From assembly GCA_958295985.1 (NCBI GenBank), contig OY282432.1:558001-622000 (forward strand): DNA of 64,000 nt, read 5' to 3'. The translations under genes were made by a program, and so were the position numbers. Shown here piece by piece: positions 15,877 through 27,100 of this stretch. Position 1 is the stretch's first letter, and the number at the start of each line of letters is the position of its first letter. A model generated the notes under the pieces. That model was not told the origin of the DNA and did no database searches. It saw only the letters and a program-made list of their open reading frames with translations. The DNA comes from an uncultured Candidatus Binatia bacterium (GTDB lineage Bacteria; Desulfobacterota; Binatia; UBA9968; JAJDTQ01).

Positions 15877-16401
15877 ATGAACGAGTCCGCGGAAACCATC
15901 ATCACCGAAGAGTTGCGGCGCTGCGTCGGCCAAAGAGGCCCGGTGCGTTCCCTCGATCTCTTGAGCGCCTCGGACGTACGCCGTTACGTCGACGCGACGG
16001 GCGACGCCAATCCCTTGTGGCTGGACGACGGCTTCGCCCGCTCGGCCGGCTACAAGGGGCGTCTCCTGCCGCCCATCCTGGTGGGCTGGACGCCGTTCAG
16101 CCTCAAGGAGCCGGAGGAAGGGAAGGGGTCCTCGTTCGACGTGCGACGGCAGCTTCCCGTCCCCACGGCCTATGCCAACGTTCGCAACGCGGGCAGCGAG
16201 ACCGAGTGGCTGAAACCCGTCCACCTGGGCGAGCCGCTTTCCTGTCAGGGCCATATCGTCGATATCACGGCCCGGGAGGGGAAGATGGGCGTGGGGATCT
16301 ACGTCACGCAGCAAGAGGAGGTGCGCAACGGAGAGGGCGAGCTGGTGTTCACCCGGCGCCACACCGTCGCGCTGTTCCCGGAACGGACGGTGAAGGAGTG
16401 A
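15877..16401 (+). CDS. Hotdog-fold dehydratase-like protein, N-terminal-half type
   Basis: The 174-residue protein resembles the N-terminal FAS1-like dehydratase / MaoC N-half domain. It shows SASDVRRYVDATGDANPLW followed by the loop SAGYKGRLLPPILVG. In active hydratases of the MaoC type the motif is D-x-N-P-x-H; here the position of the His is Trp48 (DANPLW). This half is therefore probably structural and needs a partner with the active site. That partner is likely the hotdog protein encoded at 17528-17992. It starts 36 bp after the first CoA-transferase and ends in GTGA overlapping the second. Confidence 0.8.
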   Translation: MNESAETIITEELRRCVGQRGPVRSLDLLSASDVRRYVDATGDANPLWLDDGFARSAGYKGRLLPPILVGWTPFSLKEPEEGKGSSFDVRRQLPVPTAYANVRNAGSETEWLKPVHLGEPLSCQGHIVDITAREGKMGVGIYVTQQEEVRNGEGELVFTRRHTVALFPERTVKE

Positions 16402-17522
16402 GAGCGAATTTGCGCGTCATCGATCTCGGGTCCCTGGCCGGAGCGTACGCAACGCGTCTTCTCGCAGAGTCGGGGCATGACGTCATCCGCATCGATCCCG
16501 CGGGTGGCGACTCCGTGCGCCGGACCGGTCCGTTCCTGGGAGACGCGCCGGACCTGGAGCAGGGAGCGTTCCACCGTTTCCTGAACACCGGCAAGCGGAG
16601 TTTCTCCCTCAACCTGGAGTCCCGGACAGGGTGGCAGGTGTTCGTGGAGTTGGTACAGACGGCCGACGCCGTGGTGACCAGCCGGCGGCTGCCCATGGCC
16701 GGCGAGACCGCAAGGGCGGACCTCGTGTGGACCGACGTGGAGGAGGAAGAGGACGAGCTCTGCGCTTATGCCCGCTCCGGCCTGCTTTCCCTGACCGGAC
16801 CGCGCGACGGCCGGCCCACGCTCCTGGGCGGCCATATGATCTATCTGGCCACCGGCATCCAGGCAGCCGTCGGGACCGCGGCCGCGCTTCGCGTGCTCCA
16901 GGCCGCGGGCACGGGCCAACGCGTCCGGGTCTCCATGCAGGACTGCCTGGAGACTTTCGTCGAGCAAGCCATGGTCGAGTACACGTTCTCCGGCACCCGG
17001 ACCGAGCGACGGGGCAACCGCGGCGCCATTACGGCCATCTCGGGAGCGCTGCCCTGCAAGGACGGCCACTGGGTGGTGAGCCAGATCAACCGGCCCGGCC
17101 GGTGGGAGAAGTTCATGGAGTGGGTCCGGGACCCCGAGTTGATGGCGGACCCTTCCCTGGCATCGGACGGCGCGCAACGCGAGAAGAAGGACTTCATCAT
17201 GGACCGGGTGCTGGCCTGGTCGAAGCAGTTCACCCGGTCGGAGATCGTCGAGGAGGGTCAACGGCGCCGTTTTCCTTCTTCGCCGGTATCGTCGCCGCTG
17301 GACCTGACCGAGGACCCGCAGCTCATCGCGCGCGGATACCTCACCGAAGCGGATGATCCACGCTTCGGGCGCATCCCGTTTCCCCGCGGCGCCGTCGCAC
17401 GAGTCCGGGGACAGGAGATGAGACCGGCGCCCACCCTCGGACAGCACAACGCCGAGGTCCTGGCCGAGTTGGGCTACTCCGAGACCGACCATCGAACGCT
17501 GGTGGAGACCGGCGCGGTCTGA
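16398..17522 (+). CDS. CaiB/BaiF family CoA-transferase paralogue lacking the catalytic Asp
   Basis: The 374-residue protein keeps the fold of the class III CoA-transferases: RVIDLGSLAGAYATRLLAE at the start, HDVIRIDPAGGDSVR, a GTGQRVRVSMQDCLE segment, and a C-terminus with APTLGQHNAEVLAELGY. It is about 30 residues shorter than the first copy, and the usual SGFGQxGP loop is missing around residue 120. By alignment the catalytic Asp is replaced by Tyr149 (GGHMIYLATG against the usual pattern G-x-x-x-x-D-x-x-x-G). It is probably the non-catalytic subunit of a heteromer. GTG at 16398 overlaps the previous stop; a TTG at 16410 is a possible alternative. Confidence 0.85.
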   Translation: MRANLRVIDLGSLAGAYATRLLAESGHDVIRIDPAGGDSVRRTGPFLGDAPDLEQGAFHRFLNTGKRSFSLNLESRTGWQVFVELVQTADAVVTSRRLPMAGETARADLVWTDVEEEEDELCAYARSGLLSLTGPRDGRPTLLGGHMIYLATGIQAAVGTAAALRVLQAAGTGQRVRVSMQDCLETFVEQAMVEYTFSGTRTERRGNRGAITAISGALPCKDGHWVVSQINRPGRWEKFMEWVRDPELMADPSLASDGAQREKKDFIMDRVLAWSKQFTRSEIVEEGQRRRFPSSPVSSPLDLTEDPQLIARGYLTEADDPRFGRIPFPRGAVARVRGQEMRPAPTLGQHNAEVLAELGYSETDHRTLVETGAV

Positions 17523-17527
17523 AAGAA

Positions 17528-17992
17528 ATGCTGGAACGGCAAACATTCTTCGAAGACGTTCAGCCCGACACGGAACTGGTGAGCCGCGAATACGGCCCCC
17601 TGACCGTCATCGACACGGTCCGCTGGGCCGGACTCCAGGAAAACACGCAACAACTCCACTACGACCGCGACTGGGTGCGAGAGCACGCCGGCCTCCGCAC
17701 CTTCATCGCCAGCGGCGCCTACCGGCAGGCCCTGCTGATGCGCATGCTGACGGATTGGGCGGGACCCCGCGGGCGGCTGAGAAAGCTGAGCGTGCGGCAC
17801 ACCCGGCCCACCTTCGAAGGGGACACCATGCGGTTCACCGCCCGCGCCGCGGAGAAGTCCGGCGACCTCGCCGACCCGTGGATCGTGTGCGACCTGGAGG
17901 GAACGGACCAGGAGGGACAGCGGATTCTCGCGGGTCAGTGCGCCGTTGTGCTTCCCTGCCGGAAAGCCCCTGAACGCACCGCTTCCAGATAG
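17528..17992 (+). CDS. Hotdog-fold (MaoC-like) dehydratase, C-terminal-half type
   Basis: The 154-residue protein fits the second hotdog half of acyl-CoA hydratases. The active-site segment is retained in the form QENTQQLHYDRDW, with His44 and Asn39 near the expected catalytic positions, and is followed by the GLRTFIASGAYRQALL helix. The strand RHTRPTFEGDTMRFTARA is also typical. It starts 5 bp after the second CoA-transferase. Together with the N-half protein it could form a double-hotdog hydratase such as those that hydrate branched or unsaturated acyl-CoA. It closes the operon. Confidence 0.82.
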   Translation: MLERQTFFEDVQPDTELVSREYGPLTVIDTVRWAGLQENTQQLHYDRDWVREHAGLRTFIASGAYRQALLMRMLTDWAGPRGRLRKLSVRHTRPTFEGDTMRFTARAAEKSGDLADPWIVCDLEGTDQEGQRILAGQCAVVLPCRKAPERTASR

Positions 17993-18161
17993 AAAGCCTT
18001 TTCGTCAACCGCGAGGTTTCGTGGATGGAATTGCCGCGCGACGTGGCGCTGGAGAACGTCGTCATGAGGACGGGCCTGGGCCGTGCTCATCGGCATGGTC
18101 ATCTCCGTCACCACCGCCGCCTGCGAAAGCTGGCGTCTGCACCGGAAGGAGGCGGCGGCGC

Positions 18162-21100
18162 CTACCAGCGCATCCGTCCGCTCAGCGTCAGGCCGTGCTC
18201 GGCGGGGTCGGTGCGGCTCTCCTTGCGCTCGCCTTCGAGGCCCATCTCGAAGGCCGGGCCGAGCAGGAAGCGCGCGCCCAGCCGGTAGCCCCGCGTGCCG
18301 CCCTCGGACAGTCCGAAGCCGCCGTAGGGGGTCAGCACCCCGGCGAACGCCGCCAAGCCGTAGCCCATCTCGGTGTCCAGCCGCGCGGTTGGGGATGCCT
18401 CGGTGGTCCCGGCTTCGGTGGCCCCGGCGCCGCTCCCGGCCACGCCGTGCTCCCACAGCCGCGAGAGACCGCTTGCGGTGTCCCCATACGAGGGCGCCAC
18501 GCTCAACGACAGACCCAGGCCCGAGGCCGGTTTCAGCCGCACCGCACCGCCTACGCTCCAGTCCTCCGTCTCCCCCTGGTGCGCGAGCAGCACCCGGCCC
18601 GTCACCTCCGCGCTCAGGCCCCAGGCAGGGTACGCGTAGTCCAGTCCGCCTCCGAGTTCCACCCCCGCCCCGGTCTCGCCGTCGCCCCCGTCGAAGCGCA
18701 CCCCCAACTCCACCGAGGGCGTGAACGATAAGCCCCCGGCCACCGCGAACTCCCGCGAGCCTTCCGCCGCCACCCGCACCCGGTGGGTCGTGACCTTCAA
18801 CCCCGCCATGCCCTCGCCGTTGTCCTCGACTTCGAGCCGGGCCGTCCACGCCTCGCCCTTGAGGTCCACCGTCATCGGGCCGAACACCCCTGGACCCTCG
18901 CCCGAGAGAACCCGCACGCTCCCGCCCGCCGCAGCGCTGCGCAACCGGCTGTCACTCGTCTGACGGCCCGCTTCGCCGTCCAGGATGGTGATGTCGCCCC
19001 GACCATAGCCCAGCGACACCCAGGCCTGCATCCCCGCCGGCCATGACCATCCGAGGTAGGGATGAACACTCCTCATCCGGCTCTCGTACTCGCCCTCGAC
19101 CTTCTCACCAAGGGCGTAGGCGGACGTGTCCGTGTAGTCGAAGCGCCCCTCGCTCATCGAGAGCGCGAGTCCGGCCAGACCTCCGGCCCCGAACCGGGCG
19201 TCCAGCCCCAGGTGGCCGCCGAACAGGTGGCCGTCCCAGTCCACCGCGCTCCCCTTGCCGGCACCGGACAGGTTCCGGTAGTCGCCCGCGCCCCACAGGG
19301 TCACGCGCGCACCCGCGGCCGTCCCGATGCCCGTTGCAAACCCGCTCCCTTCGCGCTCTCCACCGGCCCCGGAGAGCGCGAAGGCGAAGGTCCGCCCGTC
19401 GAGTTCCTGCTTCCACGACCACGTGCCGTCCTCGATGGCCTTCTCGTTCGCCTGGAGGATGCCGGCGAACGCCGTGAGCACATCCTCGGGGGCCGTCGTG
19501 GCCCCGCCCGGAGAGAGCGCCTGCCCGATGCGCCCGGTCACGGCCTCCATCGTGCTCGCGGTCATCGCGCGGGAGAGGTCGGGCAGGATCGCTTCGTTAA
19601 CGCCCTTCAGACGCAACTGCAGGCGGTCCACCACTTCGATGGTGAAGCCGAGGGTCGCGCTATCGCCGTTGGCGTCGGTGGCGGTCAGGGTCCAGGCCGC
19701 GGGCGGCGCAGGCACGGTGGGCGTGCCGGCCAGGGCGCCGGGGCGGGTGGGGCGGGTCGCTGCGGACTCGGACCACGCCAGCCCCTCCGGCAGGGCCAGG
19801 GCCGAGGCCGGTCCCGGTCCGGTCAGCGCATAGACGAGCGGTCCGTTGCCGCCCGTGGCCGCAGGCAGGGCGAGCGGCGCAATCTCCGTGTCCTGCATGT
19901 AGCGCTGCGGCGGCACCTGCGCATTGCCGAAGGTGGGACTGCGATCCGGCGCCACTTCGACGGTGAAGGTGAGCATGGCGACATCGCCGTCGGTGTCGGT
20001 GGCAGTAAGGGTCCAGGCGGATTCCTGCTCGGGCCCGACCGGCGTGCCGGTGAGGGTCCCGCCGCTCGTGGCATCCGCGGGCGGGGTCCAGACCAGCCCC
20101 TCGGGCAAGGCCCCGGACGGCCCCGGCCCGGTGAGCGCATAGGCGAGCGACCCGTCGCCGCCCGTGGCCGCAGGCAGGGCGAGCCGCGCAATCTCCGTGT
20201 CCTGCACGTAGCGCTGCGGCGCGACCGTCGCATCGCCGAAGGTGGGCTTTAGGTCCTGCTCCACCTCAAGGGTGAACTCCAGCGTGGCGGTATCGCCGTC
20301 GCTGTCCGTCACCGTCACCGTGTAGGCCGCGGCTTGCGCGGGCACGGCGGGCGTGCCCGTGAGGGCCCCGCCGCTCGTGGCATCGGCAGGGGCGGTGTAC
20401 TCAAGCCCCTCGGGCAAGGCCGGCGAGAGCGTGTAGGTCAGCGGCCCGTTGCCGCCCGTGGCCGCGGGCAGAGCGAGCGGCGCAATCTCCGTGTCCTGCA
20501 TGTAGCGCTGCGGCGGCACCTGCGCATTGCCGAAGGTGGGACTGCGGTCCGGCGCCACTTCGACGGTGAAGGTGAGCATGGCGACATCGCCGTCGGTGTC
20601 GGTGGCAGTAAGGGTCCAGGCGGATTCCTGCTCGGGCCCGACCGGCGTGCCGGTGAGGGTCCCGCCGCTCGTGGCATCCGCGGGCGGGGTCCAGACCAGC
20701 CCCTCGGGCAAGGCCCCGGACGGCCCCGGCCCGGTGAGCGCATAGGCGAGCGGCCCGTCGCCGCCCGTGGCCGCAGGCAGGGCGAGCCGCGCAATCTCCG
20801 TGTCCTGCACGTAGCGCTGCCGCGCGACCGTCGCATCGCCGAAGGTGGGCTTCAGGTCCTGCTCCACCTCAAGGGTGAACTCCAGCGTGGCGGTATCGCC
20901 GTCGCTGTCCGTCACCGTCAGCGTGTAGGCCGCGGCTTGCGCGGACACGGCGGGCGTGCCGGCGAGAGCCCCGCCGCTCGTGGCATCGGCAGGAGCGGTG
21001 TACTCAAGCCCCTCGGGCAAGGCCGGCGAGAGCGTGTAGGTCAGCGACCCGTCGCCGCCCGTGGCCGCAGGCAGGGCGAGCCGCGCAATCTCCGTGTCCT

Positions 21101-24100
21101 GCACGTAGCGCTGCGGCGCTACCGTCGCATCGCCGAAGGTGGGCTTTAGGTCCTGCTCCACCTCAAGGGTGAACTCCAGCGTGGCGGTATCGCCGTCGCT
21201 GTCCGTCACCGTCAGCGTGTAGGCCGCGGCTTGCGCGGACACGGCGGGCGTGCCGGCGAGAGCCCCGCCGCTCGTGGCATCGGCAGGGGCGGTGTACTCA
21301 AGCCCCTCGGGCAAGGCCGGCGAGAGCGTGTAGGTCAGCGACCCGTCGCCGCCCGTGGCCGCGGGCAAGGTGAGGGGGTCAATCTCCGTTCCTTTCCGGT
21401 AGCGCTGCGGCGCGACCGTCGCATCGCCGAAAATGGGCTTCAGGTCCGGGTAGCCCGTCGCAAACGGGGAGAGCGTCACCACCCCGGAGGCGCACACCCG
21501 ACCACGGGCCGCGTCGTCGCGCGAGCCCGCCACCGGCTCCCAGCCGCTCCCGCCGTAGTGCAGCAGCCGTAGCATCCGCTCCCCGGACTCCGCGCGCAAG
21601 GACGCGGTGACCGGCAGACAGATCTCCAGCCCCCCGGACGGAACCGGCTCAGCGGTCACATCCACCACCGTGCGCCGGTCGGGGGTCTCCCCGAGCCCGA
21701 AGCGGGCGCTCTCGAGGGGCACGCCGGCCGCGGGCGGGGCGAAGCGCAGCACCACGTCCCGGGCGAGCGCGACCGACCCCGCGAAGTCCACCACGATCCC
21801 TTCCGGCGCCCCGGCCATGACCGTCACCGTCACCCGACGCCCCTCGATGAAGTAGGTCGTCGTCCCGGACGCGCCGCCGCCCACCCTCACCGTGGTCTCG
21901 CCCTCCACCGACACCGGCAGCGACCCGGACACCCCGCCATAGCCGCCGCCCGACGCCCTGTGCGACAACGACGACGGCTCCGCGTCCTCGTTCCCGTCGT
22001 CCCGCGCCGTCACCGTCACCGTCTGCTCCTGCTCCCAGTCCCTCGCGGTGAAGGTCAGGCCGGCGGGAGACACCGAGAGGAACGGGTTGTCCGCAGCCAC
22101 CGCCACCGCCACCGCCCCGACCGGCTCGCTCGTCAGCGCCACCGTGTACGCCACCGGCGCGCCGCCCTCCGTCACTTCGAGCAACTCCGCCGGCCTGAGC
22201 ACCAACCCCTTCTCGTCGTCGTCGGTAATCGTCAACTCCGCAGCGGTCACGGCCAACGTCGCCGAATCGGCCGCAGCCCGGGCGTTCTGCGCCACCCCCG
22301 ATACCGTCACCCTCTTGTTCGCCGCGTCCACCTTGTTGTCGTTCGCCGCGATCGTCACCGTCCCCACGCTGGCCATAGACCCCGACGCGATCGTCAGCGT
22401 CGTTCCCGTCCGCGTGTAGTCGCCCGACACCGCCGGGGCCACCGCCGCAGTCGCCACCGTCACCGTCGTCGCCGCGACCGACGGGTGCGAGAGCGTCGCC
22501 GTCACCCGCGTCACGCCCCCGTTCTCCGAAACCGAAGCGGGCTCCAGCGACAGCGTCACCCCCGGCGCGTCGTCGTTGTCCCTCGTCGTCACCCACACGT
22601 CCTCGTCGTCGAGGCCGTCGTAGTTGGCGTCGCCCCCGCTCGACGTGTCCAGCAGCACCGCCCAGGTCACGTCTCCGTCGTCGGTGGCGTCGTCTGCGCC
22701 GGTCACCGTCACCGTCCGCGCCGTGTTCCAGTTGCTCGTCTCGAAGATCAGCGACGACGGCGACGCCGTACCCTCGCTCGCATCCCGGCTCGTCACCGTC
22801 ACCGTCACCGCGGCCAAAGGCCGGGCGACCAGTTCCACCGTGAAGGTCGCCGTGCCGCCACCCTCCGTCGCCTGCCCCCTCACCGCGCCCAACTCCAGCC
22901 CGTACTCGTTGTCCGCGTTCACCGCGTACACCGTCACCGGGGAGAGACCGGCGTAGTTGGTGTCCACCGTGCTCGGGCTCACCGTCAGCGTCACCGTGTA
23001 GTTCCGATTGCCGTCAGCGAGGGCGTCGTCCACGCCGGTCAGCGTCACTGTCTGCGCCGTGTTCCAGGTCGTCGTCGTGAAGGTCAGCGAAGAGGGGGAC
23101 ACCGTGCCTTCCGCCGTGTCCGAACTCGCCACGCCGAGCACCACGTCCCCCGTCGGCTCGGTCGCCAGCTTCACCGTGAACGCCGCAGTCCCGCCCGACT
23201 CCGTCGTCCGCAGCCGGGACGACGACGCCACCGCGAACCCCGCAGTGTCGTCGTCGGTGATGGTCAGCGACGCCCCGGTGACGGTCATCGTCTCCGAATT
23301 GGCAGCGGCCTGGCCGTTCGCGGCCACGCCCGTCACCCTCACGTCACTGTCCGCCGCGTCCACGTCGTTGTCCACCGCGGCGATCGTCGCCGTGTCCGTG
23401 CTCGTGGTCGAACCCGCCGCGATCACGATAGTCGCGCCCGTCCCCGAACCCACCGTATAGGACCCCGACACCGCCGTCACCGCCACCGTCGTCGCTTCGC
23501 TCGACCCGTGCGTCAGCGTCGCGCTCACCGTCGTCGAGCCGCCGTTCTCCGGGATCGCTGACGACGCCACCGTCAGCGTCACCCCCGGCGCCGCGTCGTC
23601 GTCCTCCAGCGTCAGCGTGGCCCCCGTCACCGTCCCCGTGCCCTGGCTGTTGGTCAGCGTCCCCGTCACCGTCGCCGTCCGGTCCGGCTCGTCCGTCGCG
23701 TTGTCCACCGCCGCGACCGCCGCGGTGTCCGGCGCGTTCGCCGTCTCGCCCGCCGCGATCACGATCACCGCGTCCGAACCCACCGTGTACAACCCCGACA
23801 CCGCCGTCACCGTCACCGTCGTCGCCTCGCTCGACGCGCGCGTCAGCGTCGCGCTCACCGCCGATACCCCGCCGTTCTCAGAGACCGACGCCGGGTTCAG
23901 CGAAAGCACGGCGTTCGGCGCGTCGTCGTCGTCGGTCACCGTCAGCGCCCCGCCGCTCACCGACCCCGCGCCCATGTCGTTCGATACCGTCGCCGTCACC
24001 GTGCCCGCCCGGTCCGGCGCGTCCGTGTCGTTGTTCACTGCCGCGATCGTCGCCGTGTCCGGCGCGTTCACCGTCGCGCCCGCCGAGATCACGATCGTCG

Positions 24101-27100
24101 CGTCCGAACCCACCGTGTAGAAGCCCGACACCGCCGTCACCGTCACCGTCGTCGCCGCGACCGACGGGTGCGAGAGCGTCGCCGTCACCGTGGCCGCACC
24201 GCCGTTCTCCGAAATCGACGACGGCGACACCGTCAGCGTCACCCCCGGCGCGTCGTCGTCGTCCCTCGTCGTCACCCACACGTTCTCGTTCGCCAGCCTG
24301 TTGTAGTTGGCGTCGCCGCCGCTCGACGGATCGAGCCGCACCCTCCAGGTCACGTCACCGTCGTCCGTGGCGTCGTCCACCCCGGTCACCGTCACCGTCC
24401 GCGCCGTGCTCCAGTTGCTCGTCTCGAAGGTCAGCGACGACGGCGACGCCGTGCCCTCGCTCGCATCCCGGCTCGTCACCGTCACCGTCACCGCGGCCGA
24501 AGGCCCGGCGGCCAGCTTCACCGTGAAAGTCGCCGTGCCGCCACCCTCCGTCGCCTGACCCCTCACCGAGCCCAACTCCAACCCGTACTCGTTGTCCACG
24601 TTCACCGCGTACACACTCACCGGGGAGAGACCGGCGTAGTTGGTGTCCACCGTGCTCGGGCTCACCGTCAGCGTCACCGTGTAGTTTTGGTTGCCGTCGG
24701 CGGTGGGATCGTCCACCCCGGTCACCGTCACCGTCTGCGCCGTGTTCCAGGTCGTCGCCGTGAAGGTCAGCGACGAGGTGGACACCGTGCCTTCCGCCGT
24801 GTTCGAACTCGCCACGCCGAGCACCACGTCCCCCGTCGGCCTGGTCGCCAGCTTCACCGTGAACGCCGCGGTCCCGCCCGACTCCGTCGTCCGCAGCCGA
24901 GACGGCGACACCACGAACCCCGCAGTGTCGTCGTCGGTGATGGTCAGCGACGCCCCGGTGACGGTCATCGTCTCCGAATTGGCGGCGGCCTGGCCGTTCG
25001 CGGCCGTGCCCGTCACCGTCACATTGCTGTCCACCGCGTCCAGGTGGTTGTCCACCGCGGTGATCGTCGCCGTGTCCGTGCTCGTCGTCGAACCCGCCGT
25101 GATCACGATGGTCGCGCCCGTCCCCAACGCCACCGTGTAGGACCCCGTCACCGGTGTCACTGTCACCGTCGTCGCCGCGCTCGACGCGCTCGTCAGCGTC
25201 GCGCTCACCGTCGTCGAACCCCCGTTCTCCGGGATCGACGACGACGCCACCGTCAGCGTCACCCCAGGCGCCCCGTCGTCGTCCGTCAGCGTCAGCGTGG
25301 CCCCCGTCACCGTCCCCGTGCCCTGGCTGTTGGTCAGCGTCCCCGTCACCGTCACCGTCCGGTCCGGCTCGTCCCTCGTGTTGTCCACCGCGGCGATCGC
25401 CGCGGTGTCCGTCGCGTTCGACGTCGCGCCCGCCGCGATCACGATCACCGCGTCCGAACCCACCGTGTACAACCCCGACACCGGTGTCACCGTCACCGTC
25501 GTCGCCGCGCTCGATGGGTGCGTCAGCGTCGCGCTCACCGTCGTCGAACCCCCGTTCTCCGGGATCGACGACGACGCCACCGTCAGCGTCACCCCAGGCG
25601 CCCCGTCGTCGTCGGTCACCGTCAGCGCCCCGCCGCCCACCGTCATGGCCGTCCCGTCCGCCGTGGCCCGGTCGTTCGTGACCGTCGCCGTCACCGTGTC
25701 CGCCCGGTCCGGCGCGTCCGTGTCGTTGTCCACCGCCGCGATCGTCGCCGTGTCCGTGCTCGTCGTCGAACCCGCCGTGATCACGATGGTCCCGCCCGCC
25801 CCAGACGCCACCGTGTAGGACCCCGACACCGGTGTCACCGTCACCGTCGTCGCCGTGCCCGACGGGTGCGACAGCGTCGCCGTCACCGTCGATTCCCCGC
25901 CGTTCTCCGAGATCGACGACGGCGTCAGCGTCAGCGTCACCCCCGGCGCCCCGTCGTCGTCCGTCGTCGTCACCGACACGTCCACGTTCAAGAGCCCGTT
26001 GTAGTTGCCGTCGCCGCTCGACGGATCGAGCCGCACCGCCCAGGTCACGTCTCCGTCGTCGATGGCGTCGTTCGCCCCGGTTACCGTCACCGTCTGCGCC
26101 GTGTTCCACCCCGTCGTCGCGAAGGTCAGCGACGACGGCGACGCCGCGCCCTCGCTCGCATCCAGGCTCGATACCGTCACCGTCACCGCCTCCGACGGCT
26201 CCGTTATCAGCGCCACCGTGAAGGTCGCCGTCCCCCCCGCCTCCGTCGCCTGACCCGTCACCGAACTCACCCTCAGCCCGTACTCGTTGTCCGCGTTCAC
26301 CGCATACACGGTGACCGCAGAGAGCGCGTCGTAGTTGTCGTCCGCCGTGCTCGTCGTGTTCACCGTCAGCGTGACGGTGTAGTCCTGGTCGCCGTCCGCA
26401 GGGTTGGTCGGGGCGTCGTCCACCCCGGTCACCGTCACCGTCTGCGCCGTGTTCCAGGTCGTCGCCGTGAAGGTCAGCGACGATGGGGACACCGTCCCTT
26501 CCGTCGTGTCCGAACTCGCCACCCCGAGCACCACGTCCCCCGTCGGCTCGCTCTCCAGCGCCACCGTGAACGTCGCGGTCCCGCCACTCTCCGTCGTCCG
26601 CAGCCGCGACGATGTCGTCGTCGCCGGCGATACCACCAACCCCGCGTCGTCGTCGTCGGTGATGGTCAGCGATGCCCCGCTCACCGTCCCCGCACCCTGG
26701 CTGTTCTGCGCCGTGCCCGTCACCGTCACAGGGTTGTCCACCGCGTCCACGTCGTTGTCCACCGCAGTGATCGTCGCCGTGTCCGTCGCGTTCGACGTCT
26801 CCCCCGCAGCTATCGTGATCGTCGCGTCCGACGAACTCACCGTGTACGACCCCGTCACCGGTGTCACCGTCACTGTCGTCGCCGCGCTCGATGGGTGCGT
26901 CAGCGTCGCGCTCACCGTCGTCGAACCCCCGTTCTCCGGGATCGACGACGACGCCACCGTCAGCGTCACCCCAGGCGCCGCGTCGTCGTCGGTCAGCGTC
27001 AGCGTGGCCCCGCTCACCGTCCCCGCGCCCTGGCTATTGCCGAGCGTCGCCGTCACCGTCGCCGTCCGGTCCGGCTCGTCCTTCGCGTTGTCCACCCCCG

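Noticed and set aside
17935-18161. Possible small minus-strand frame between the last hotdog gene and the giant gene
   Set aside because: It overlaps the well-supported hotdog gene, has no ribosome site and no recognisable motif.
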